This document shows positions 6,472 through 12,778 of a stretch of DNA of 31,107 nt, piece after piece. Made by a program: the position numbers and the translations under genes. The first letter of the stretch is position 1. Each line of letters begins with the position of its first letter. Source of the stretch: CAYFNK01 sp964393215 (GTDB taxonomy: Archaea > Nanobdellota > Nanobdellia > SCGC-AAA011-G17 > PNOQ01); the NCBI GenBank assembly GCA_964393215.1, contig CAYMSW010000006.1:1-31107 (forward strand), written 5' to 3'. The notes beneath the pieces are model-generated. The model saw only the letters and a list, made by a program, of their open reading frames with translations. It had not been told where the DNA came from and did no database searches.

Positions 6472-7659
6472 ATGATCATAAAGAGGGTTAAGGCAAAGAA
6501 AATAAAGAATTCTAGGGGAGAAGAGACGATAAAGGTCTTTGTTAAGTCTGATACTGGAAAGGGTGAAGGCTCTGCTCCTTCTGGTGCAAGCAAAGGTAAG
6601 TTCGAAGCTAAAGATTTTGTTGGTTCTGTTTCAGATTCTGTAAAATTTTTGAAAAATTGTAAAGAGTTAATTGGATTGGAAATAAATTCTTTTGATGATT
6701 TGGAGAAAGTTGAGAAGATTGTTGATAAGGAAAAGTATGGTGGGAATACAGTTATTGCTCTTGAGTATGCTATCTTGAATGCTTTGGGTGATATGTGGAA
6801 AGTTATTAATCCAAAAGTTAGAAAGATTCCTAGACCGTTAGGGAATGTTATTGGTGGCGGTGCTCATTTTAAAGGAAATGGTCCGGATATACAGGAGTTT
6901 TTGATTTATCCTGTTGGTTCTAGAAGAATAAGCGATGCTGTAAAAGCAAATAGCAGAATTCATGATTTGGTTGGAAGGAAGTTGAAAGAAACTGTCCCTG
7001 GTTTTGAAAGCGAAACTACTGATGAAGGAGGCTGGGCTCCGAATTTGAGCAATTATGAAATTCTTGATTTGTTATCTGATATTGTTAAAGAAGTTTCTAG
7101 AGATGTTGGATTTAATATTAGAATTGGATTGGATGTTGCCGCTTCAAGTTTTTGGGATGGAAAGAATTATGTCTACAAGAATTTTTGTAAGGATGAAAAA
7201 GAGAAGGTTTTAGATAAAAAAGGACAGATTAAGTTTATTTCTGACTTAATTGAGAAGTATAATTTGTTGTATGTTGAAGATCCCTTGCATGAAGAAGACT
7301 TTGCAGGGTTTAATGCTTTGAGTAAGAAGTTTAAAGATAAATGCATGATTGTTGGTGATGATTTAGTCGTAACTAATTTGGAGAGGTTGGGGAAGGCTAA
7401 AGTTTCTGGTGTAATTGTAAAGCCAAATCAGATTGGTTCTTTGATTGAAACTAAGAAGTTTGTTGATGAAGCTAAGAAGAAGAAAATTTATATGTCTATT
7501 TCTCATAGAAGTGGAGAGACAATGGATGTTTCTATTTCTCATTTGGCTGTTGGTTGGGAAATTCCGATGATCAAATGTGGTATTTATGGTAAAGAAAGAA
7601 CTGCTAAATTAGATGAGTTGAGGAAGATTGCTAAGGAAATTAGGTCTGAAGAGGTTTAA
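6472..7659 (+). CDS. eno: Enolase
   Basis: Enolase converts 2-phosphoglycerate to phosphoenolpyruvate in the cytoplasm. At 395 aa it is shorter than the usual 410-435. All key residues are recognisable: Glu142 in DIQEFLIYPVG, Glu185 in TDEGGWAPNL, metal ligands Asp221 (GLDVAASSFWDG), Glu269 (YVEDPL) and Asp296/297 (VGDDLVVTN), catalytic Lys317 (VKPNQIGS), the SHRSGET loop at 344-350 and Lys368. The mobile loop is GASKGKFEA (38-46), where most enolases have GASTG. In many archaea eno precedes rps2 directly in the L13-S9-RpoN-RpoK-Eno-S2 cluster; here two glycosyltransferases lie between them. The start is fixed by the TATA box. Confidence 0.95.
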   Translation: MIIKRVKAKKIKNSRGEETIKVFVKSDTGKGEGSAPSGASKGKFEAKDFVGSVSDSVKFLKNCKELIGLEINSFDDLEKVEKIVDKEKYGGNTVIALEYAILNALGDMWKVINPKVRKIPRPLGNVIGGGAHFKGNGPDIQEFLIYPVGSRRISDAVKANSRIHDLVGRKLKETVPGFESETTDEGGWAPNLSNYEILDLLSDIVKEVSRDVGFNIRIGLDVAASSFWDGKNYVYKNFCKDEKEKVLDKKGQIKFISDLIEKYNLLYVEDPLHEEDFAGFNALSKKFKDKCMIVGDDLVVTNLERLGKAKVSGVIVKPNQIGSLIETKKFVDEAKKKKIYMSISHRSGETMDVSISHLAVGWEIPMIKCGIYGKERTAKLDELRKIAKEIRSEEV

Positions 7660-7668
7660 AAACAAAAT

Positions 7669-7677
7669 CTTTATATG
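7669..7677 (+). promoter_or_regulatory. TATA box of the first glycosyltransferase
   Basis: CTTTATATG lies 50-58 nt before the ATG at 7727, so this transcript would have a leader of about 25 nt, unlike most genes here. Confidence 0.4.
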
Positions 7678-7726
7678 TACGATGTTCTTCGCACGAAATA
7701 ATTGAGATTAGATTGTTTAATTTAAA

Positions 7727-8959
7727 ATGAAAAAAAGAATTGCAATGGTTTGTCACTGGGAGAGTCCTTATAAAGAAGAATGGAAGGGTGGCATGGGTGT
7801 TTATATGGATGGTTTATCTAGAAAGTTATCTGAAAAAGATTATAATATTGATTTTTATGTACCGAAAGTGGAAGATTACCCTACTGAACAAGAAGTTTCC
7901 CCTGGAGTTAAAATAATTAGATTGAGTACTGCAGGTGTTCAAACTGAAGATGTAGATACGAGAAATATGCAACATATGCAAGCGTTTGGTGATGAATTAT
8001 TAGAATATGTTGGGGATAGACGTCTAACTTACGATGTAGTTCATGCTCAGTATTGGTCTAGCCATCCTGCTTCAGCAATGTTGGCAAGGGAACTTGGCAA
8101 GCCGTTAGTTTTGCAATTACACCAATTGCAATTATTAAAAGAGATATCCTTTGAGAGGAATGGTTTGAGGTTTTCCCCTGATCCTGACAGAGTGGCTTTT
8201 GAAAAACAATCAATAGAGCAATCCGATAGGGTTGTTTTGGTTTCTAATCAACAGTTATACGATTTGGAGAGGGATTATTTTAAAGGTGAATTACCTTTTG
8301 ATATAAGAAGGAAAATAGCTGTCGTTAGAAATGCTATTGAAACAGAGAAATACAATTTTGTTACGGAAGAAGAGAGAGCAGAGCTTAAGAAACTGAGAGG
8401 TATTAATCCAGATAGCACTGTAATTGGTTTTCATGGAAGGATTGATGAAGACAAAGCAGTTGATAGGTTGGTTTATGCTACCCATTTATTGAGAAGAGAC
8501 AATCCAGAATCATTAATAGATCTTTCAATTGTTGGACGTGGTTCCGAGTTGGCAAGATTAGAACATTTGGTTGATGATTTAGAAATGCCAGGTGTTCACT
8601 TTTATGGATATAAAACTGGCGAGGATCTTGCTGAGTTTGTTAGGATGGTTGATATTGGAGTCATCCCTTCCGTTTATGAAACATTTGGATTGAGTGTTGC
8701 TGAGTTGATGGCATTTGGAATACCAACTGTAGTTTGCAAAGGTTCTGGTGGACCAGAGGAAGTTACTGGAAAAGTTGATCCATTAGTGCCTCCAGTTAGT
8801 TCAATTGAAGGATTAAAAACTACTTTGCAAAAATACCTTTTGGATCCACAATTAAGAACTGAACATGGCACAAAAATGAGACAGCGTTGTGTTGAGAAAT
8901 TTAACTGGAATAGATTAATTGATGAAATGGTTCAATTGTATAGTGAATTGATAGTTTAG
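7727..8959 (+). CDS. GT4-family glycosyltransferase
   Basis: The 410-aa protein has two Rossmann domains of GT-B fold. The N-terminal half has the glycine loop GGMGVYMDGLSRKL (21-34) and VVHAQYWSSHPA (104-115). The C-terminal half has GFHGRIDEDKAVDRLV (234-249), SIVGRGSELARLE (267-279) and the E-x7-E motif in YETFGLSVAE (317-326; Glu318 and Glu326) that holds the sugar nucleotide. The layout resembles retaining sucrose-phosphate-synthase or PimA-type enzymes, but the donor and acceptor cannot be told. There is no membrane segment, so it should be cytosolic or peripheral. It converges with the next GT4 gene and shares a 4-nt stop overlap. Confidence 0.93.
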   Translation: MKKRIAMVCHWESPYKEEWKGGMGVYMDGLSRKLSEKDYNIDFYVPKVEDYPTEQEVSPGVKIIRLSTAGVQTEDVDTRNMQHMQAFGDELLEYVGDRRLTYDVVHAQYWSSHPASAMLARELGKPLVLQLHQLQLLKEISFERNGLRFSPDPDRVAFEKQSIEQSDRVVLVSNQQLYDLERDYFKGELPFDIRRKIAVVRNAIETEKYNFVTEEERAELKKLRGINPDSTVIGFHGRIDEDKAVDRLVYATHLLRRDNPESLIDLSIVGRGSELARLEHLVDDLEMPGVHFYGYKTGEDLAEFVRMVDIGVIPSVYETFGLSVAELMAFGIPTVVCKGSGGPEEVTGKVDPLVPPVSSIEGLKTTLQKYLLDPQLRTEHGTKMRQRCVEKFNWNRLIDEMVQLYSELIV

Positions 8960-10020
8960 CTTAACTTTTCATATATCGAAAGATATCTTTTAGCCATAGT
9001 TTTTGAATCAAACATGTTTTCTACTCTGGCTCTGCAATCGTGCGGCGATATCTGTTCTATTTCTTTTAAATGTTCTACTAATTCTGCTAGGGAATTGGCA
9101 ACAAACCCTGTTTTTCCATGTTCTACAACTTCTGATACTGCACCCCTATCAAAAGCCAAGACAGGAGTACCACAGGCCATTGCTTCAACTAAAACAAGTC
9201 CAAATGATTCTTCTACCGAACATGGATGAAGATATACTCTGGCTTTTTTGTAAAACTCCTTTTTTTCTTCATCGTTTAGTTCCCCGACAAATTGAATCTG
9301 TTTTCCATCAATATGTGGTTCGATTCTTGATTCAAAATATCCTCTTCCCCCCATTTTATTGGGATCGTCTCTAATTTTGCCACCCAAAACTAAAGGAATG
9401 CCAGATTTTTTCGATAATTCTATTGCATGATGTACTCCTTTTTCCTCCCACATTAAGGATAACATAAACATAAAATCTTCTTTTTCATCGGCAAAAGGAA
9501 ACTCTTCTAAGGGAATTCCGTTGTGAACCATATATTCTACATTAATTGGTTTATATGCTTCTTGTTGAAATCTACTTACTGCACAGAAGTTTGCTCTAGA
9601 AAGGGTTGATCTGTGAAAGTCAGGTTCCCAGAAAAGATCTCTAGGTCCGTGTAGAGTTGTCAATAACGGTCTGCCCATTGATTTTTCGAAAGGAAATAAC
9701 CTTCCAACGTGATCGTGAACTATATCTGGTTCTATTTCATTAATATATTCTAATGTCTTTGCGAAATGAACAATATTTGCATTAACTAATTCATAAACTG
9801 AAGCAAATCTTGAATTTTCAGCCATAGCTTCTGTGAGAGGTTTACCTAACGTTGGGAGAACAGTTCCTTCTACAACTGAACCATTTGGCGTAACAACATA
9901 GGAATCATGCCCTCTTCTTACATATTCTCTATCTAGATATGCTATAACTCTTTGAATTCCACCATAAGTCGTATCTGGTTTAATTGGCGATCCAAAAGTT
10001 GCTACTTGCATTATTTTCAT
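8956..10020 (-). CDS. GT4-family glycosyltransferase
   Basis: The 354-aa GT-B enzyme has TYGGIQRVIAYLDREYVRRGH (18-38) as the N-terminal glycine loop, VHDHVGRLFPFEKS (101-114), LTTLHGPRD (120-128) and LSLMWEEKGVHHAIELSK (187-204). The E-x7-E motif is ESFGLVLVE (Glu271 and Glu279), followed by AMACGTPVLAFDRGAVSEVV. The acceptor is unknown. It faces the other GT4 gene tail to tail and overlaps it by 4 nt. A TATA box at 10039-10050 supports the start. Together the pair could build a surface glycolipid or decorate S-layer protein; that is inference. Confidence 0.93.
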   Translation of the reverse strand: MKIMQVATFGSPIKPDTTYGGIQRVIAYLDREYVRRGHDSYVVTPNGSVVEGTVLPTLGKPLTEAMAENSRFASVYELVNANIVHFAKTLEYINEIEPDIVHDHVGRLFPFEKSMGRPLLTTLHGPRDLFWEPDFHRSTLSRANFCAVSRFQQEAYKPINVEYMVHNGIPLEEFPFADEKEDFMFMLSLMWEEKGVHHAIELSKKSGIPLVLGGKIRDDPNKMGGRGYFESRIEPHIDGKQIQFVGELNDEEKKEFYKKARVYLHPCSVEESFGLVLVEAMACGTPVLAFDRGAVSEVVEHGKTGFVANSLAELVEHLKEIEQISPHDCRARVENMFDSKTMAKRYLSIYEKLS

Positions 10021-10038
10021 ATTTTTTGCACCAAAAAT

Positions 10039-10050
10039 AGTTTTAAAAGG
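10039..10050 (-). promoter_or_regulatory. TATA box of the second glycosyltransferase
   Basis: The minus strand reads CCTTTTAAAACT, about 19-30 nt before the ATG at 10020. Confidence 0.45.
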
Positions 10051-10090
10051 GTTTCTATGTGGATCGTAAGTTTATGGAAAGCAGGAAAAA

Positions 10091-10099
10091 CTTTATAAA
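10091..10099 (+). promoter_or_regulatory. TATA box of rps2
   Basis: CTTTATAAA lies 25-33 nt before the ATG at 10124. This spacing favours ATG 10124 over a TTG at 10109 as the start. Confidence 0.6.
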
Positions 10100-10123
10100 C
10101 TGATTAATTTGCTCAATTCTAAT

Positions 10124-10723
10124 ATGGCTGAAGAAAAAATGTTGGTACCATTGGATGATTATTTGAAATCAGGTTTACATATTGGTACAAAGTTCAGAAC
10201 TAAATTTATGTCTAAGTTTATCTACAAAGTTAGGCCGGATGGTTTATCTATTTTGAATGTAAGTAGCTTAGATAAGAGGATAGGTTTAGCTGCTAAGATG
10301 CTTTCTGAGTATGATCCTAGTGAAGTCTTGATTGTTTGTAGGAGAGAGAATGGGTTTGCAGCTGCGAAATTATTTTCAAAGATAACTGGAATTGAAGCTG
10401 TTGCTGGAAGATATAGGCCTGGAATTTTAACTAATGTTGAGTTGGAAGACTTTCAGGAGAAGAAGTTGATTTTGGTTTGTGATCCAATCCCAGACAAGAA
10501 TGCTGTTCTTGATGCTTCTAAATTAGGAATACCCGTTATTGCTCTTTGTGACACAAATAATGAATGTGCTAATGTTGATTTAGTTGTAGCTTGTAATAAT
10601 AAAGGAAAGAAGAGTTTGGGTTTGGTTTTCTATATTTTGGCTAGGGAATATTCTTTGGCTAAAGGAATGATTAAGTCTGAGAAAGATTTTAAGCATAGTA
10701 TTGATGATTTTACAGGCGAATAA
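10124..10723 (+). CDS. rps2: 30S ribosomal protein S2
   Basis: S2 is a late-assembling protein of the small ribosomal subunit. The 199-aa product (MAEEKMLVPLDDYLKSGLHIGT start) matches archaeal/eukaryotic S2/SA: GLHIGTKFRTKFMSKFIYKVRPDG, SEYDPSEVLIVCRREN, RYRPGILTN (the conserved R-[FY]-x-P-G-T/I-x-T-N motif) and IPVIALCDTNNECANVDLVVACNNKGKKSLGLVFYILARE. I chose ATG 10124 because the TATA box is 25 nt upstream and homology begins there. It stands as its own unit, not in the usual eno-rps2 cluster. The downstream kinase gene has its own TATA box overlapping the S2 stop. Confidence 0.96.
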   Translation: MAEEKMLVPLDDYLKSGLHIGTKFRTKFMSKFIYKVRPDGLSILNVSSLDKRIGLAAKMLSEYDPSEVLIVCRRENGFAAAKLFSKITGIEAVAGRYRPGILTNVELEDFQEKKLILVCDPIPDKNAVLDASKLGIPVIALCDTNNECANVDLVVACNNKGKKSLGLVFYILAREYSLAKGMIKSEKDFKHSIDDFTGE

Positions 10724-10734
10724 TTCTTATAAAG
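10723..10734 (+). promoter_or_regulatory. TATA box of the deoxynucleoside kinase gene
   Basis: ATTCTTATAAAG lies 21-32 nt before the ATG at 10755 and begins at the last base of the rps2 stop codon. Confidence 0.5.
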
Positions 10735-10754
10735 TGAATATTGTTTGTTTTTTT

Positions 10755-11462
10755 ATGGTAGTTGTTGGTGGTGAAACTTACCCTGATGTATGGAGACTAG
10801 AAAGACCTGAACCCCCTAGAGGAAAAAAGATTATAGGTGTTTCTGGAAATATTGGTGCTGGTAAATCTGTGATAGCCAGTGCGATTTGTAATTCTTGGGG
10901 ATGGAAACTTTTTGAAGAGAGAGTAAATCGGGATTTATTAGGTCCATTTTATGAGGATAAAAGCATACCGTCTGATATAGCTGCAGAATTTCAATTTTAT
11001 ATGCGACATCATAGATCACAAAATTTTATTGATATGAAATATTGTCCTGATAGTTGTGTTCAAGATAGAACTGTTTTGGAGGACCGATTTGTATTTGCGT
11101 TAAAATTGCATGCTGAAGGTCGTATTTCAGATTCTGATCTTGAATTATATATGAGGGTTTTTGATGCCGAGGTTGAACGATTTCCGTTGAGTTATGATTC
11201 ACTTATCTATGTGGATGCACCTATTGATGTTTTAATAGATAGAATTAAAGAGAGGAATAGGCCAGAGGAGATTGAGTTATTAGATCCTTCAAATCCATAT
11301 TTAAGAGAGTTGGATAAATTTTACAAAGATTGGATTAGAGAATATGAGAAGAACCATCCTGTTTTGGTAATTCCTTCTGATGAATTGAATTTTAGAGATA
11401 GTGGAGAAGATAGAAATCTGATGCTTAACATTCTAAAAGCTCAGCTTGAAGGAAAGTCTTAG
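10755..11462 (+). CDS. Deoxynucleoside kinase family protein
   Basis: The 235-aa protein looks like a deoxynucleoside kinase (dNK/dGK family), which phosphorylates deoxynucleosides for salvage. It has a P-loop IIGVSGNIGAGKSVIAS (about 26-42), FEERVNRD with substrate-contacting Glu, FQFYMRHHRSQ, the DRS-like motif QDRTVLEDRFVFAL and IYVDAPIDVLIDRIKERNRPEE, the arginine-rich LID region of the family. The N-terminal 25 residues are an extra tail. An upstream in-frame start at 10701 overlaps rps2; I prefer 10755 because a TATA box lies 21-32 nt before it. Substrate preference is not readable. Such kinases are uncommon in archaea and fit a salvage-dependent lifestyle. Confidence 0.8.
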   Translation: MVVVGGETYPDVWRLERPEPPRGKKIIGVSGNIGAGKSVIASAICNSWGWKLFEERVNRDLLGPFYEDKSIPSDIAAEFQFYMRHHRSQNFIDMKYCPDSCVQDRTVLEDRFVFALKLHAEGRISDSDLELYMRVFDAEVERFPLSYDSLIYVDAPIDVLIDRIKERNRPEEIELLDPSNPYLRELDKFYKDWIREYEKNHPVLVIPSDELNFRDSGEDRNLMLNILKAQLEGKS

Positions 11463-11502
11463 ATAGCTCCGCCTGTAAGAAATAATTTGTTGTCCCCCTT
11501 AT

Positions 11503-11679
11503 TTATTCTTCTTCGTCCTCTTCGTAACCTTGCATGAACCCTTCTTCTTCAGGCGATATCTCATCATCGGCTACTCTGGACTGTCTTCCTCTTTCGTTGT
11601 AGACGTTGTCTTCTTTTGATGAGGGATCAACTTCGATGTTTTCTTCAAGTTCAGGTTCATCATTGAATTCGTCAACCAT
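11503..11679 (-). CDS. Small acidic protein with DDEIS-EEGF-GY motif (58 aa)
   Basis: The minus strand encodes a 58-aa, strongly acidic protein starting MVDEFNDEPELEENIEVD, with a middle basic patch (NERGRQSRVA). It ends in DDEISPEEEGFMQGYEEDEEE. The stretch DDEIS-x2-EEGF-x2-GY is shared with the 45-aa protein at 1456-1593. The TATA box at 11701-11710 is 22-31 nt upstream, giving a leaderless start. It converges with the deoxynucleoside kinase and diverges from a DUF192 gene. Low complexity argues caution, but the motif match, promoter and intact frame support a real gene. Function is unknown. Confidence 0.65.
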   Translation of the reverse strand: MVDEFNDEPELEENIEVDPSSKEDNVYNERGRQSRVADDEISPEEEGFMQGYEEDEEE

Positions 11680-11700
11680 AGTTTCAAACTTTAAACTCCC

Positions 11701-11738
11701 CTATAAAAATATTTCTATATTTTAGAAACATTTAAAAG
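11701..11738. promoter_or_regulatory. Divergent promoter with inverted repeat between two TATA boxes
   Basis: The minus TATA (ATTTTTATAG, 11701-11710) serves the acidic-protein gene and the plus TATA (TTTAAAAG, 11731-11738) serves the DUF192 gene. Between them, 11712-11728 holds the perfect inverted repeat TTTCTA-n5-TAGAAA, placed where a regulator could affect both. Confidence 0.4.
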
Positions 11739-11759
11739 TTGTTTTTGAATTTTTAGTTT

Positions 11760-12110
11760 ATGTTTTATAAAGTACTTGTAGGTGATAGGGTTGTTTCTTC
11801 TAAATGTTTTGTTTTTGAAACGTTTTTTTCTAAGTTTAGAGGGTTAATGTTTAGAGGTTTGGGTGATGGAGAATCTGTTATTTTGAGTACTGGAAAGGAT
11901 GGAACTTATAATAGTGCTATCCATATGTTCTTTGTTTTCTATCCTATTGATGTTGCTTGGGTTAATTCTGATATGGAGGTCGTTGATTTGAAAAGAGTTT
12001 ATCCATTTACTCCTTATGCTTCATCTAGAAAGCCTGCTAAATATGTTTTAGAAATGAAGAAATCTAATTTGAAGATAGGCGATGAAATTAGTTTAGTACC
12101 CTTTTCCTGA
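11760..12110 (+). CDS. DUF192 family protein
   Basis: The 116-aa protein matches the DUF192 family: FFSKFRGLMFRG (the family has A-x-T-x-x-x-RxxGLM), the middle SAIHMFFVFYPIDVAWVNSDMEVVDLKRVYPFTPY and YVLEMKKSNLKIGDEI, which correspond to the conserved IHMxFMxFPIDVxFLDxxxxVV and VLExxxGxxxxxGIxxGD blocks. The biochemical role of the family is not established. Unlike many bacterial members, this one has no signal peptide and is predicted cytosolic. Its last 23 nt overlap the end of the convergent membrane-protein gene. Confidence 0.85.
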   Translation: MFYKVLVGDRVVSSKCFVFETFFSKFRGLMFRGLGDGESVILSTGKDGTYNSAIHMFFVFYPIDVAWVNSDMEVVDLKRVYPFTPYASSRKPAKYVLEMKKSNLKIGDEISLVPFS

Positions 12111-12264
12111 AAATTTGCCAGGATTTTTTTAGAGATATGTGGAGAATTAAACTTATTCCTATTACTATAAATAGAACTCCCGGAATTACAGGTAGTGCAA
12201 GACCAGCTGCACCAGTTATTATGAATATTATTCCTAGAACTGTTTGTATTATTGGCCAGATCAT
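12088..12264 (-). CDS. Small PGPGW-like membrane protein (58 aa)
   Basis: Starting from MIWPIIQTVLG, the 58-aa protein has two membrane helices (about 3-22 and 26-44) joined by LALPVIPGVLF, and a basic tail (LKKSWQIFRKRVLN). The G-x-x-x-L-P-x-I-P-G pattern resembles the small PGPGW/YbaN-like transmembrane proteins, whose function is unknown. A longer in-frame start at 12381 is possible, but its extra 39 residues are Lys/Asn-rich, run antisense through the neighbouring gene and lack homology. The promoter in 12286-12299 fits the shorter start. Confidence 0.6.
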   Translation of the reverse strand: MIWPIIQTVLGIIFIITGAAGLALPVIPGVLFIVIGISLILHISLKKSWQIFRKRVLN

Positions 12265-12285
12265 AATTGTTTTTGTATTTCGGTA

Positions 12286-12299
12286 GTTTTTTAAGCTTA
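12286..12299. promoter_or_regulatory. Shared bidirectional TATA region
   Basis: GTTTTTTAAGCTTA reads as TTTTTTAAGC toward the plus gene (ATG 12317, about 21-30 nt away) and as TAAGCTTAAAAAAC toward the minus gene (ATG 12264, about 22-35 nt away). TAAGCTTA inside it is an 8-bp palindrome. The whole divergent spacer is 52 nt. Confidence 0.5.
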
Positions 12300-12316
12300 C
12301 TATTTTATTTAGTTTT

Positions 12317-12778
12317 ATGAACATTATTTTCAAGGTGATTAAGGGGATTTTTGGATTCTTTTTAGGTGTTGTTAAGTTCATAGTTAGCCCGATTTTGGTT
12401 GGATTGGTTGTTTTGGCTGGATTGGTTATTTTTGGATTCTATTATTTTGGTGGAAGTGATGTTGCATATAGTCCCGATTGTGTTGATGTTAGTTTGAATG
12501 GAAGCATCGATGCATGGAACAACACTGTTACTCATGAAGAACTGGCAGGAATAAATTATGGAGAATATGAATTTTCCGGTATTGAGTTATTTGGTTATGA
12601 TATTTTAGGTAGTCTGAGATGTAATATTGGTGATGAAGAAGGGCAGAATGTTAATTATTGTTATTTAGATAAAAGAATCAGAGTTATGAAGATTGATGGT
12701 GCTGGAAATATTTTAGATGACAGAAAAATTGGTTTGATATTTGATTCTCAGAATAGTTTAATTGGAGCTTATTGTTAG
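12317..12778 (+). CDS. Membrane-anchored hypothetical protein
   Basis: The 153-aa protein has a hydrophobic N-terminal half-hairpin (about residues 5-20 and 22-44, ending FGFYYFGG). The exterior domain begins near residue 47 with SDVAYSPDCVDVSLNGS. It contains four cysteines (PDCVD, LRCNIG, NYCYLD and the C-terminal AYC) that could form two disulfides. I recognise no family. It diverges from the 58-aa membrane protein and ends on a shared TTAG stop overlap with pyrBI. It is probably a small exported or surface domain. Confidence 0.6.
   Translation: MNIIFKVIKGIFGFFLGVVKFIVSPILVGLVVLAGLVIFGFYYFGGSDVAYSPDCVDVSLNGSIDAWNNTVTHEELAGINYGEYEFSGIELFGYDILGSLRCNIGDEEGQNVNYCYLDKRIRVMKIDGAGNILDDRKIGLIFDSQNSLIGAYC

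Noticed and set aside
7727..10020. The glycosyltransferase pair as a mobile island
   Set aside because: No integrase, terminal repeats or tRNA are seen; only gene order suggests insertion.
10109..10124. TTG at 10109 as the rps2 start
   Set aside because: The TATA box is 25-33 nt before ATG 10124, and S2 homology starts there.
12265..12381. A 39-residue N-terminal extension of the 58-aa membrane protein
   Set aside because: It is antisense to the adjacent gene's start, lacks homology and is incompatible with the shared promoter position.
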